Assembly: GCA_021234155.1 (NCBI GenBank)
Contig: JAJEKV010000085.1
Span: 2,740,706-2,804,705, forward strand
Reading direction: 5' to 3'
Source: Isoetes taiwanensis
Taxonomy: Eukaryota > Streptophyta > Lycopodiopsida > Isoetales > Isoetaceae
Length of the DNA stretch: 64,000 nucleotides
Below the pieces are notes generated by a model. It was given only the letters and a program-made list of their open reading frames with translations, was not told the DNA's origin and did no database searches. The position numbers were made by a program, and so were the translations under genes. Shown one piece after another: positions 12,840 to 24,369 of this stretch (its first letter is position 1; each line of letters starts with the position of its first letter).

Positions 12840-15800
12840 AATTTTCCCCCACAGCCTGCAACCTATTAGGTCGGAAGGACAATTGTTGCGGGGCCATATT
12901 TTGAATAGAACCACTCTTCATGGGAGGAAATAGATCCTTTAAATGTAGCAATTGAGGTCCGCGAGTTAGTGATCCCATCGTGAGACTTCAGTCCTAGCGG
13001 AGGCGGAATAACATTGGTGAAGCGGTAGGCACATTCATTCATGGCCTAGGGGATGTAAAACATGTTGAGTGCCCCCAAGTGAAGAATCGTCTTGAGATCC
13101 CTCAATTTGCCCTCTTTTGAAGAGGATTCATCTAGTAGTCCATCATTCGATTAGCCCATGGGACATCGGTTTCTTGCTCTCATTGTGGTGAACCAAGCAA
13201 CACAACAACAAATGAAAGGCGAGATAGTAGGAGATTGGAGGTCATGAGAATCTAGCTGCCCGTCTTGGTCTCGAGGGTTGTTTAAGCCCGAAGATGAGAC
13301 AATCTACTACTCGGAAACGGATCTACTAGGTTTGCCATGCTACATTCTTCACTCTGCATTGGATCTAAGTATTAGGGCCGAATATAGTCTTTAGTGATCC
13401 CTCGGGATGCTATAGGCGATGAGTTCTTGGGTGAATCAAAGGTCGGGCTTTTCGAGTGGATAACATAATAGATCAACGGAAACCAAAATATCAGGTCATG
13501 TCATGCTTGTCTTTGAGAGGCCTCTAGCTCTTGATCTAGTAACACGGAAGACCCATGATGTTTTGCTTCATGATGGTAGGGCGTTTTCACAACATTTACA
13601 AGCTCGAGCTGCTCTCGAGCGGGATGACTTAGAAGGTGAGTGCTTGGAAGGCGATGTTGAGAAGCAATTCAAGAGGAAAAGAAATATACATATGTGAAGA
13701 GGGTCGGGGGAGGGAACCAAGGGGATAGCAAGGAGGAGAGGATGTGGCTTCAAGACAATCAAGAGTGCTCTAAAATCAACATCTTTGCAGGGCGAATGTG
13801 TCAAAAAACGGAGCCGAGAGCAAGTATGTGCCTTAGAAAAAAATTTTATTCTCAATCAAGAGTGCGGATTAGCTTGTTTTTGATGTGTTGAGTGTAACTT
13901 ATCTGAGGGCAGCCGGAGGAAAGTAGTGGTCTGGGTGGAGATCTTGTCAATTCACATGGCTGGCGTGGCTTTTAGGAGTTGCTTTCGGTCTACGTTTTAT
14001 AGTTGGAGGAAGAGGTTAGGTTAGGTGGAAGCGGGTGGAACATGGTATCTGAGCTCTAAAGCCTAGATCTGTGACACTAGCTCTGAGAAAGTGTGCTTGA
14101 TACCTTTATTAGTGAGAATCACGGAGAGCATTCCACATAGAAACAAAAAAGGAAAGGATGATATAAAGGGAGAATGTTAGCAAACTTCCTTCTATCCTTA
14201 ATAAGAAGAGCATACATAAGTGGGTGGGTGCCATGGTGGAAGGTGTGGTGAGGAAAGAGTGTAACCTTGCCCTCTTTTTACAATATTTGGAAGAAAAGAG
14301 TTTCAGGGCGTCGGCCCATAGCAAAAAATCTGACATTCTCAAGTGTAACATATGTGTAGTCATCAAAGCGGTGGAAAGAACAAAAGATACAAGGGAGGCG
14401 CCAACCTTTCAATTCAGCGGCGGGCAAAGATGTTGGAACAACGTTCTGTAGTAGGAGTCAATATTGGCATTGGCGTGCATTATCACATCGTTTGCGAGAA
14501 AAGTCACCTTTGCATAATACATGATAAGATGGATCGGTCAAAACACTCACACCAAGAAGTCACCATCTACGCCAAAGTCTGTTTGGAGAGGAGATGCGGC
14601 TTGAAGAAGCGGCAGCGGGGAGCATTGACACATGGTCATGGTGGGCCGGGCTTATGGCCATTTCTCTCTTGATCTTTGGAAGGATGACTCAAACTTGCAT
14701 GTTGGATCACTTTCTAGGATCCTACACTATCTTGAGTTGCGGAAGAAGACAAGTGTGGTGATACGTGTGGAGGCGAGAACTTCTGATTGCAAATTGATGC
14801 AAGCCCTAAAGATACTTCGACCCCAGCGCAGCATAAGCTAAGCCTTGAGACACAAGAAGATGCCTTCATCTTTAGTGCCTACTAGAAGGCTTCAATCCTC
14901 TTCCCTCGAAATCTCTACTTACGGTTGGACAATGCATGGTCAAAATAAAAATAGATATGTGTTCTCCTACCTCTCTTATTTGACATGGCTTAAGGTATTG
15001 ATGAGATTCGGGTTGGCTTCATGATGGTTGGGCACACTCATGGCGATATTGATGCATTGTTTAGGAACTTTTTCGGCGTTAATGAGTTCATCGGATGCTC
15101 TAACTTTGCACGGGTTGCTTTACTTGTTTAGCAAGTGCAATGCAAAGTCTCATTCCATATTTTGTGGATGAAGTTCAGTTGGAAAGGCTTTGTCAAGGGA
15201 TATATCACGATGAGGGCCAAAATCTAACGAGGGCCATACTGACCCATTGCTATTAGATTTAAAATGGATGGGAAATGGCCAACCCATAAAAGATAAAGGA
15301 TTCAGAAAATGGAATAAGAATGTGGGAAGGAGGATGAAAATGGTGAGCCAGCGTTACCAGCAGGGGTGCCTAAAAATATCCTCTCCAAGGAAGACATTGA
15401 AAGATCTCCACGGCCTGTGACGGCATCGGCAAGTACATAGCATTATGGAATTCCTTACGCAAAATCAAGAAGATAGTGTGTTTGCCGCGACGATTTACAA
15501 AAGCAACTATGGATTCTTGGAGCGAGATTCTTTTGTGTTTTGGAAGATGTATCTCGGGGCGACCTCAAAATGATAACTTTTGGTTTGCGTACAAGGCAAG
15601 AACCTCTACAAAACTGCATTTACTCAGGTCGATGAAAGCATTTTGCTTGTAAGACCTTTGCCTATGTATTGTGGGACAGCGGATGGGCGTCGGTGTTACC
15701 TATGGATGAGTTTGATCCTCATGCACATGTTACGAAAGGTATGTTCGTTTTAGTCCGACACGGAGATGATGAAACTCCAAGCGTGGTTGGGCTTTCTGAG

Positions 15801-16080
15801 AAGAAGATGCCATCCTAGATCGAGTCTACCAATTATGGTCACATTTATGTATCATGGTGGATGCATGTTGGTCGTGACTATACAGGTTGCGTAACTAAGC
15901 GTTGGCGACCCAATCCATCGGATCCATCAAGGTATGAGAAGTTAGATGCCATACATTATGCATGGGATGCAAATGGCAAAAGACCGAAGGCGTTTGATTT
16001 CAAAATACATTGTTGACATGTGGGGGACATAGCATTAGCTAAAAGCTCTCAATCTCGGTCATGTTCTCGATAATCATGTA
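12840..16080 (+). pseudogene. Second, divergent DUF7869-like transposase relic
   Basis: The motifs appear in the same order as in the gene at 41,074-43,687 but with diverged sequence: a Cys-x2-Cys segment KCNICVVIK (about 14,345); IHDKMD (14,518-14,536; counterpart VIDGMD); an HxHxG...SLDLW block (about 14,625-14,690); LRLDNA followed by N-K-N-R-Y (14,914-14,960; counterpart FHLDN...ENKN); VGHTHGDIDALF (15,026-15,062; counterpart VGHTHDQIDQMF); and a C-terminal SH3-like part with FVLVRHGDDETP (15,745-15,780) and SWWMHVGRDYTG (about 15,850-15,890). Frames shift several times and stops interrupt the core, so it is a relic. Low codon identity to the other copies marks it as a separate lineage. 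The region 12,840-14,200 upstream probably holds its N-terminus but I cannot read it. Confidence 0.7.
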
Positions 16081-16518
16081 TGTAATTTCTTTTGCTATAT
16101 CTGGTTGCATTTTGGACAATTAGTACCCAGGTCGATACATCAATTAGTTTTCATTATGCTTATACTACATCCTTACATCTTTTATAATAGGTGTTTAATA
16201 CACATCATTACATCTGATGCACACATTATTGATGGCATACATATAATTTAGATGCACATATTATTGATGGCATTATAGAGTCGATGATTCACTCATCTTC
16301 AATCCGCTAGCGTGATCCCATTCATTTCGTGGGCATTCGTATGGCATGGTAAGGCAGGCAATCGGGGAAACCAAAGAAGATAGGATCACAAACTTTATGT
16401 ATCACCTTAGAGCTCATGGAGCAAATAATGGTCTCAAACCGATCTTCATAAATATTATAAGCCATGGGAGATGAATGACTTCTACCACCGAATGGAGCTG
16501 CTTTTATAGTCGTTGTAG
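16081..16518. other. No feature seen
   Basis: AT-rich sequence with short direct repeats of CATCTGATGCACACATTATTGATGGCAT type near 16,210-16,275. I see no gene or RNA in it. Confidence 0.4.
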
Positions 16519-16617
16519 AATTATTGGTATAATACTTTCAGCATTATTGGTATTATACGTCAGCATTATTGGTATTATACTTCAACATTATTGGTATTAT
16601 ACTTCAACATTATTGGA
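16519..16617. repeat. Minisatellite, unit about 21 bp (CATTATTGGTATTATACTTCA)
   Basis: Five near-identical units in tandem, differing by one or two bases. The word TTGGTATTATAC recurs in each. Confidence 0.95.
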
Positions 16618-16639
16618 TTCGTAGCTTTAAATTCTTTCA

Positions 16640-17135
16640 CCTTGCTTTCACTTCTCACTTTTCACCTTGCTACTTGATCTTGATCCTTGCTTCTTGCTCC
16701 TTCATCTTCCTTGATCTTCTTGTTACTTGATCTTCCTTGTTCCTTGATCTTCTTGCTACTTGATCTTCCTTGTTCCTTGATCTTCTTGCTACTTGATCTT
16801 CCTTGTTCATTGCTTCTTGCTACTTGATCTTGATCCTTGTTCCTTGCTACTTTATTCCCGTGCTCCTTGCTACTTAATCTTGTTCCTTGCTCTTGATCTT
16901 GCTACTTGATCTTGTTCCTTGCTACTTGATCTTGATCCTTGCTTCTTGCTCCTTGATCTTCCTTGTTCCTTGATCTTCTTGGCACTTGATCTTCCTTGTT
17001 CATTGCTCCTTGCTACTTGATCTTGATCTTTGTTCCTTGCTATTTCATTCCCGTGCTCCTTGCTACTTGATCTTGTTCCTTGCTCTTGGTCTTGCTACTT
17101 TTCTGCTCAGCTCAGGTGTTCCTTGCTCCGTCTGT
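16640..17135. repeat. Low-complexity array of CTTGATCTTCCTTGTTC / CTTGCTACTTGATC words
   Basis: About 500 bp made of shuffled CTTGATCTTG, TTCCTTG and GCTACTTGATCTT words, with a larger near-repeat of about 270 bp (16,660-16,870 resembling 16,920-17,110). Any reading frame here is a by-product. Confidence 0.92.
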
Positions 17136-17160
17136 GATCCTTGCTTGCTTTTGCAAATGA

Positions 17161-17630
17161 TTGGACCCAATCCCCACGGGCTACTCGGAAGGCACGCAAG
17201 CATGCCCCGACCATACAATGCGGCCTAGGCCCGATGAGCTATTTGACCATTTCTTGGAGTGGAGGTTGCGCCCTGATCCCACCAAGGAGCTTACAATGGA
17301 GTTGATCAACTTCATTGCGGGCGATTTGATTGTGGTCATGAGCCAGCGATGGAAATTAATCCATCCGAATGTTATAGGAGACTTGCAATGAGGGGAATTC
17401 TTGAACCCCCCTCCTTTTTGGGCGAGATGCTACAGCAATTGAGGCCTCTTCTTCGTCTTTGGATATTTAGCACACTCTACGGATCAATAATATCGAGTTC
17501 ATTCATGAAATTTGTAAAGAATGCAGGATGTATGGCCTTATTGGGACGTACTACAATGAGTACAAGTTTTGTGGAGTTGGGTCCGCTCTTCTTCCGTGAG
17601 TATCATCTGTGGAATTACTTTTTGCAATGA
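17161..17630 (+). pseudogene. Unrecognised coding-like remnant
   Basis: Two overlapping frames (17,161-17,391 and 17,349-17,630) both read protein-like sequence, for example a segment with FDHFLEWRLRPDPTKEL and then MRGILEPPSFLGEMLQQLRP, as if one frame had shifted near 17,370. No family is recognised and there is no clear start or end. It follows the low-complexity array and may be part of a decayed transposon. Confidence 0.3.
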
Positions 17631-17847
17631 CTAGATACCCCATATGGTGGGAAGAATCGGTTTGGGATATCGTGAGCTCTGGTTTCCCTAACCGGATGCA
17701 TGGGTTAGACCTCTGAGGGAAGGGAAGGGGAAGGGGTTAGGAACTTGGGAGAAGGTTACTAGGGACATACATAGTTCATACCGGTCTCTATTGTGTTTGG
17801 AAGTTGGTATATGATACCGTGTTATTATGTTCTCTAAATATTCATGT

Positions 17848-17992
17848 ATGTATGATACACGGGTACTGCACGTGTATACAACCCCTGAAAAGGTCTATGA
17901 TACAGGGTACTGTACACGTGTATACAACCCCTGCATAAGGTCTATGATACAGGGTACTGTACACGTGTATACAACCCTTGCATAAGGTCTAT
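17848..17992. repeat. Tandem repeat, unit about 47 bp, three copies
   Basis: Units begin TATGATACAGGGTACTG and run to ATAAGGTC; the start word recurs at about 17,850, 17,896 and 17,943. Each unit carries the near-palindrome GTACACGTGTATAC. Confidence 0.93.
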
Positions 17993-18059
17993 ATAACCCC
18001 CATAATAAAAAAAATTCCAGTTTACTAAAAATTTTTCCATTATAATGAAATTGTGCTTC

Positions 18060-18347
18060 CTAGGGGCAACCCAAAAAGCACACATTAGGGTTTTTTTTGT
18101 AAGGTTCTCTAGCTTTGTCCACTGAAGTGGAGCATCCTTCTTTATCTGCTAGCATGGGGAATTGGTCTGGATTCCTCACCATAACCCTCAGAACCTCTCT
18201 AGCATGTTCAGGGTCATACCGTCTGCTAACAAAAACTGGCGAATGCAACCTCACAAGGTGGTCAACATGAATAGGATGTGTAAAAGATTGGCCAAGTGCG
18301 TAGTTGTCCATATACTTGACCAGCATGTGCATTGCCTCTAATTGCAA
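18060..18347 (-). CDS. Hypothetical minus-strand open frame, 95 residues
   Basis: An uninterrupted frame with balanced, protein-like composition, including MLVKYMDNYALGQSF and YDPEHAREVLRVMVRNPDQF. It ends with a Lys/Asn/Cys segment. I do not recognise a family. There is no signal peptide or membrane segment. It could be one exon of a longer gene or a transposon remnant; the sequence upstream on its strand (18,348-18,640) has no consistent frame. It lies beside an H+-PPase exon fragment on the same strand but does not resemble that family. Confidence 0.35.
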   Translation of the reverse strand: MQLEAMHMLVKYMDNYALGQSFTHPIHVDHLVRLHSPVFVSRRYDPEHAREVLRVMVRNPDQFPMLADKEGCSTSVDKAREPYKKNPNVCFLGCP

Positions 18348-19069
18348 TTTCTTTTTGCCTTCATTTTTCAGTATCCTTCATATCATTTAGATGTTTCAAT
18401 TACTCCAGTAGCACCTAGAAGAGGTCCTTACACCCCCTCACTTATTGGCACTGGATTGATGGGAATATCAGTAGAGCATTCATATGTGAAACATGACTCA
18501 GCACTCAGTCCATTTCCTGCCATACTATTTTATTTATCTAGGTGGGTTAGGAGACTCGCCGGTTTCTGCATCCTCGCACTCATCCCCATAATAGATGTCT
18601 CATGTGTTATGCAAGAACAATGAGGTATGTCTGTATAATTCACAGTTTAAACTAGAGGTGTGAGATGCTGTTTATCCAATAGATGACCTAACATAGTAGA
18701 ACTGTCGCGATGATAAACGCAACATGCAAAAATTAGAACCATAGCATTCCAAGACTAATCATGTTCGCACCACCACAGAGGTCCCAAAATGTGAACCACG
18801 CAGTAAAGCAAAACTAGGTAGATAAGATCGAATCTGTAAACACGAAATATACTTTATCAGACAACGCAAAAGCATCAGAAGAACTTACAGACGCCAATCC
18901 CGCGTCTTATATGAGAAGCCTATAAAAGCTCGGATGTCACAGACCCACCGAATGGCTATGGCTATGGAAAGGAGCCGATGCCAAAACCTCAAAAGAGAGC
19001 CCACAAAAGAGAGATTCCTGCAATATATCTCATCATCAGAATGAGGCAAACACCACATCACTAACAATA

Positions 19070-19166
19070 TTATTCTGTGTGTACGAAGAATCAACAAAGG
19101 AGGCAAAAAGATCTGCATCCATTCTCGCATATGTCCAACATTATCGCCCACATTGTCCACAATAAC
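19070..19166 (-). pseudogene. Vacuolar H+-pyrophosphatase exon fragment
   Basis: Vacuolar H+-PPases pump protons into the vacuole using pyrophosphate. On the minus strand a good 3' splice site (ATTTGCAG, just above 19,166) is followed by VIVDNVGDNVG, which matches the highly conserved Asn-Val-Gly-Asp pyrophosphate-binding segment of the family. After this the frame shifts by one, and the next residues in the other frame (ARMDADLFASF) resemble the segment that follows in the family. The stop codons after that show the fragment is not functional as read. Other exons are not visible within the window. Confidence 0.6.
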
Positions 19167-19179
19167 CTGCAAATTATAA

Positions 19180-20550
19180 CAAACTGAATATGTTCCTAAT
19201 AGCTTGGCCCATCTTCAATAACATAAGACATAGCTAGATAATCCACGTTTGAGATAGAATTCATCACAAAAGATAGCATAGGGCATACCAACTACCATAT
19301 TTGGCGGTTAGTTCTTAGGAAGATAACATGAACATTATCTAGGACCCTCGCTAACATCTAAAACAAATATAAGGATGTTAATTAAGCCTTCACATGCGTT
19401 TGCTTCCAAGTAGACCTGATAAAGATGCACAATGCCACGACTTGTATTCAGATTTTTCACAGCACTTTTGAAGGGCTTCTATCTCAAACCTTATAACATA
19501 ATAACATAAATAGAAGAGTTGCTTTTACAATGATCGGAGGAAGATTGAAAATATAAACAACTAATAAAAAGTCTAAGTTTAAGAAAAACAATGATAAGCA
19601 AATCCTTCACACACCAAGTTACGGATCGGATCATACATCTCAGGCATGAAGTTTGTTGTAAGGCATGCATGTATGTCACAAGGCATGCTTATGACAGGAA
19701 TCCTTGAGTATATTGAATTGAATGCTCTTAGCCCTTCCATGAAATTTTGTGTTGTATATCTGTTTGAGATGCCTATAAGCATACAAAGATTGAATTTTGG
19801 ATAAGCGATAGAATGGAAGAAGATATGGAGCAGTTAATCGTACCAAGTAAAAAGGCAGATTTGGTAACGGATATGAGCATAAGCCAAATTATAGAATAAC
19901 CCACAAGATTTTAAACCCCTCCGGTGAACGTTGGAGCTATAGGTGGCCAATAATTCAAATGGGACACAGAAGCGATCCCACACTATCGCTCACATCCTTG
20001 TCGTCGACTGCCGGAACAAAGCCAGAGGAGCAGCGGGCACAAATGGCATGTAATTTCCAAGACATTTTCTATTTTTTATGGCCGTTAGATTAAGAAATTA
20101 GGAATCCAACGTGCTCATCAGTTTTAGCTGATGTGTCATGTGATGTGGCTGATGTGTCATGTGACGTGGATAGGCTAGAATTTCAGGAATCGTTGTAGGG
20201 GAGGTTAGGCAAGCCTACTAAAAAATGTGTTTTAGCCCTAAAACAAAGCCGCCGACAAGAACCAGCCTGCAACTGTAGATCTTCCATAGCAAGTGAATCC
20301 TTGGACCGGGGTGTTAAGGCGATGCGCGCCCTAGCCCTCGAGAGCATTCTTGCCAAAAACTTCTTGGGCCATGTGACCACAGCCACGTGCACACACCCTC
20401 ACGATTTTGCCCATGGCCACATGGCCCTCAATTTTTTTTTTTATTTCCCGTAATTGCCCTTCGCCAGGGTTGTTATGTACAACATATTCTTGAATATTGT
20501 TTTGAGTAGATAAGTATATGAACGTTGGCTGGTGGTGATGTTTTTATTGG
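19180..20550. other. No supported gene
   Basis: Short frames occur (for example 19,579-19,782 on the minus strand) but none matches a family I know. A 19-20 bp direct repeat (GCTGATGTGTCATGTGATGTG type) lies near 20,127-20,168. The part after 20,400 is probably the promoter side of the expansin gene; I see no convincing TATA box. Confidence 0.4.
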
Positions 20551-20677
20551 TTGTAAATTGTGTACACTATTTGGCATGCGAATCTAAAATCACGTCAGAA
20601 AATGGGGAATCAGTCTGCACTAAATTCGCTGTTCAAATGGGTATGGCGAAATATAAAAACAAGCTGCAAATGGACGG

Positions 20678-21844
20678 ATGGAGGGAGCAAAAATGGAAAT
20701 GATTGTTACAGTGATGGCAATGCAGATGCTGGCCATTCAATCTGCAAAGCCCAGCTGCTGCCCGAAATTTACAACACAGAATGGCAACGGGCTGGGGGGC
20801 AACATGGTACGGCGAGCCCCAGGGCGACGGAACGGACGGTGCGGATTCATCCTCCTTAATCATGATTAGGACCTTCATTAGCACTCTAATCTCTCTCATT
20901 AATCTTAATAATGGCGTTCTTGATTTTCCTTAACAGCTGGAGCTTGTGGCTATGGCGACCTCGCCATTTCCGCCTACGGCAGCCGCATATCCGCCGGAAG
21001 CGCCCCCCTGTTCCGGCAAGGCCATGGCTGTGGCGCTTGCTTTCAGATCAGATGTACCCTTCCCTTTGCCGCCCTGATCCTATCCCCGTCGTCATCACAG
21101 ATGAATGCCCTGGCGGTGATTTTTTGTGGCAATAATCAGATCCATTTTGACCTCAGTGGTACCGCCTTTGGCGATTTAGCCATTACAGGACGAGATTCCG
21201 ATCTCAGAAACGTCGGCGTCTTGCCGCTGTTGTACAAGAGGTTAATTTCGTTCAGTTTCTTCTATTCCAGTCTAAAAATTGTTCGTTTTTTGCTGAAAGA
21301 TTAGTGTAATTTCAGGATTCCGTGTTCGTATGGCGGAGAAAATGTTACAGTGGAGATTGATCAGGGTTCTACTCCTCATTGGCTCGCATTTGTGGTGAGA
21401 TATCAAGGAGGAGCTGGAGATTTGAGATCGGTAGAGATTCAAGAGGCAAGATTAAATTTTTTTTTTTTTCTTGTTTAGCACATAATGAATCAATGCACAT
21501 CAAGAAGGTAATTTTAGGAAATAAACAGGGATTTAACAAATTTTCTGTTTCTTACATGAAATTCTATGAAGCCAATGAAGGATTAAGAAGCTGAATTGTC
21601 AGGATTAAACAGTGATTAACAAGAATAGCATACTGCTTTTGTGCAGGCTAACAGCAGTGTTTGGCAGCCTATGAGCCATAATTGGGGGGCAAGCTGGGAT
21701 TTTGACGGACCCATTATCGCTCCGGTGTCCTTGAGATTTAAATCTGGAATAGCGGGAAAGGTGCTTGTGGCCCCAAATGCTATCCCTTCAAACTGGCGCC
21801 CGGGTCGAACTTATGATACTGGCGTACAATTTCCTACTGCATAA
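20678..21844 (+). CDS. Beta-expansin-like gene, 4 exons, with apparent frameshifts
   Basis: Expansins are secreted proteins that loosen cell walls. Exon 1 (20,678-20,838) begins with a short hydrophobic start (MEMIVTVMAMQMLA) and ends in ATWYGEPQGDGTD. Exon 2 (20,937-21,240) reads GACGYGDLAISAYGSR, GCGACFQIRC, VVITDECPGG and HFDLSGTAFG, the double-psi barrel domain with its HFD motif. Exons 3 (21,316-21,445) and 4 (21,647-21,844) give the C-terminal binding domain (IPCSYGGENVTV, NSSVWQPMSHNWGASW) and a stop. Introns are 98, 75 and 201 bp; the third is GC-AG. As written three frame changes occur: at a G6 run in exon 1, between QIRC and VVITDEC, and at a T6 run before HFDLSG; the last two cancel. 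It may be a working gene with consensus errors, or a young pseudogene. Confidence 0.85.
21446..21646 (+). other. GC-AG intron 3 of the expansin gene
   Basis: Exon 3 ends ...ATTCAAGAG and the intron opens GCAAGA; it closes TTTTGTGCAG before GCTAACAGC. No GT donor nearby keeps the known reading (Glu-Ala-Asn-Ser) of beta-expansins, so the minor GC donor is the simplest choice. Confidence 0.7.
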
Positions 21845-22589
21845 TGTAAACTACAAAATTAATTATTCATTTACTACATCCGGGAAAATTTCCAGTCAAT
21901 TTTTATGCCCTACACTATAAAGAAATGGTGTTAGAGCACATCAAAATAATTGAATTGTTCTATGAAGATCAGCAAATCTATGGGACTCAATATTAAAGCA
22001 TAATAGCGAAATTCTTTAAAAAAGGCCCTTGTACTCTCGTGTATTTGTGAAGATGTCTTGATGCTTTGAATGGTTTTGAAATTGGTATTGTTTTAGTTAA
22101 GCAATTTGAGGAATTTAACCCTATGCAAGCCCAGCAGGCCCTTGAGAAATAATTAACTTGGAAGCTTGGCAGCGCCTTCATTTGGACACCCAAATCATTT
22201 GGACTTGTTACACAAATTGCAATAATGCATTATATACATCTCGAGGGTAAAGTGCAAAGATTCCCTTATTCGAACTCTGAAAAGGGATAACATATTCATT
22301 TCAATATGAATGTGGAGTAAAATATTGGGTTGATGGTTGTCTTGCATTGTATTTTAATTTTCTGAAGAGTTTCTAAAGCGTATTGTTATACATCAAGTAA
22401 TAAAATTTCACTATAGTTAGATTGAGTTATTTTTTGTAAATTGATCGGTTTCCAATTTGTTACTTCTATCACTAACACTATAGAACAAAAAGCAATTGTA
22501 AAGATTTCAAAGTTACATTTATATTATTTCCATTTAAAAAATTCCAACATTGTGCATATTTATTGTTGCATGAATCCTACAATCTTTAG
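21845..22589. other. No feature seen; 3' flank of expansin
   Basis: AT-rich flank. No clear polyadenylation site or gene can be defended. Confidence 0.4.
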
Positions 22590-22769
22590 TTTGATAATTG
22601 CCATAGAGTGGCAATAGCTTTTGAATTACTCAGTACGCCTGAAGGGACAATTATTCCGTGCTACAAAGAACCTTCGAGTGGGACAATTATTCGTGCTACA
22701 AAGAACCTTCGAGTTTGCAATGACTGTCACACTATCTCAAAAGCTATTTCAAAGATTGAAGGAAGGTAA
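22590..22769 (+). pseudogene. DYW-domain fragment of a plant PPR RNA-editing factor
   Basis: DYW-type PPR proteins edit C to U in organelle RNA. The frame 22,602-22,769 reads [18 protein letters not shown] and then [20 protein letters not shown], the conserved stretch of the DYW deaminase domain just before its C-terminal Asp-Tyr-Trp. The CxxCH zinc-binding part is kept. A stop TAA follows at 22,767, before the terminal DYW residues. Inside it a 35-36 bp tandem duplication (from about 22,644 to 22,714) repeats the GTII...KNL codons; one copy has an extra C, which keeps the overall frame open. Only this piece of the gene is present, so it is a retro- or captured fragment. Confidence 0.8.
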
Positions 22770-24020
22770 TGTTGATATATAGTCAACTCCATCTCATCAT
22801 CCAGAGCCACGTTCACATGAAACCATTTTTAGCCAGCGTTGAAACAACGTTGGACCTAAATTAAGCTGCTGATTATTTTTTATTCAACATTGCTTAGTTC
22901 ATGGCGTGCGAGCTGAGCCTGAAATTTGGGCTTGGCTGATTCACCGCTTAATCAGCTGGGACGATTCAGCAGGTAAACAAGTTGGATCATATGAACCCTC
23001 CCTAAAACTACAGAATCCGGTCAGCTAACAAAATCAAGACAGTCATTTGAAATTCCAGACGAAATTTGGGAACAAGTTGGGGGTTTTGCATTACTAATAC
23101 AGTCACAATCTTGCCCTGTTCAGGAATCCATGCCCTCTTCTTGTTTTTTTCTTTTAACTTTTAATACCATTTGGTATTCATCTAAAAAGTATATAGAGTG
23201 ACATGCGTGAGAATTCACGTATACATGGATTAACTAACACTCGTGAGGCAATACGTTAGTTTCAAAGTAATTTAATGCATTATGCACATTATATGGGTTA
23301 CCTAGGAATTGGGAACTCTAAGGTCAAAATTCAAAGTCAGGCTAATGCTTTGAATACCTATAGCATATACTTTCCATTATTTGTTCTCATTTGACACCAT
23401 AGGGAATTTCTTATTACTTACTTTAACTTTCAAAGACATAAAGTTCTACATCTTTAAATGCACATGTGATCCAAATCTATAAAGTTCACTCTTTTGCATG
23501 CATCTTTAAGAGCATGTTAAGCACTTGGCATTTAGCATTACCAACGTTGGTGCCTCCCATGAAAAGGCTCATAGATACGATTTTTCACAGCTCTGCCCTT
23601 GCAGGCCCTAGGCAATATATGCATGAAGATCTTGAAAGCCGGTGGGCATCTGATATTATCAGGAATAGGTGCAGATGAAGGTGCAATAAGACACTTCAGG
23701 AATGAGACCATCCATTGGCTTGCCCATTGGGCACAAGACAACAGATTGAGATTCTGCATAACATTGAAACTATGGGCCTGTACTGGAGATCCGTAGGGTC
23801 TCTCCAGCACCCAAATATAAGAACTGAATCAAAAATATCGATGAAGGAAACATATCGTGCAAGAATGATGGAAGGCTGGAACCCAAAATAGGGGTACCGT
23901 AAAAACTCTCTGAAAAAACAGATCTGTAAAAAAATAGTGTTTCGGGCTTCAAAAGAATGTTGCAAAAATATGTGGAAGAGTCACTTTCTGTCGTTCTTGC
24001 TTGCTAAAGCAAGGCTATAC
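22770..24020. other. No supported gene
   Basis: Mixed unique sequence. Around 23,599-23,700 a frame (ILKAGGHLILSGI) after a CTTGCAG acceptor-like site recalls the glycine motif of methyltransferases, but an overlapping frame looks equally protein-like and nothing else supports it. Confidence 0.35.
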
Positions 24021-24022
24021 AC

Positions 24023-24075
24023 AAGGAAGAAGAAGAACTAGAACTCCAATAAGGAAGAAGAAGAACTAGAACTCC
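24023..24075. repeat. Tandem duplication of a 25-bp purine-rich word
   Basis: AAGGAAGAAGAAGAACTAGA followed by ACTCC occurs at 24,023 and again at 24,051. Confidence 0.95.
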
Positions 24076-24369
24076 GTTGTTGGAACAGTGGAAAAATATC
24101 AGAAATAAAGCCCCAGAAAGTATCGATGTAGAACTAAGCAATATTTTCTGGACTTTTGGAGATGCTTACAGAGCGAAAGAGACCCGGCATAAGGCGCCAG
24201 TGTTGAGTTTGAGGTTCTTGGCATACACCTCGCGACAACGAGTCCATGGCCCCGCGGATGCTACAAAGGCTGCCACAAATGCTCATGAATCAACCAAAAT
24301 AAGGTGGGAAGAGAATCCAGAACAGGGAACAAATGAAAGAATGAAGAAAACTCAATCATCATATTGATG

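Noticed and set aside
23599-23796. Methyltransferase-like segment (ILKAGGHLILSGI)
   Set aside because: One short motif only; an overlapping frame is equally protein-like and no further exon supports it.
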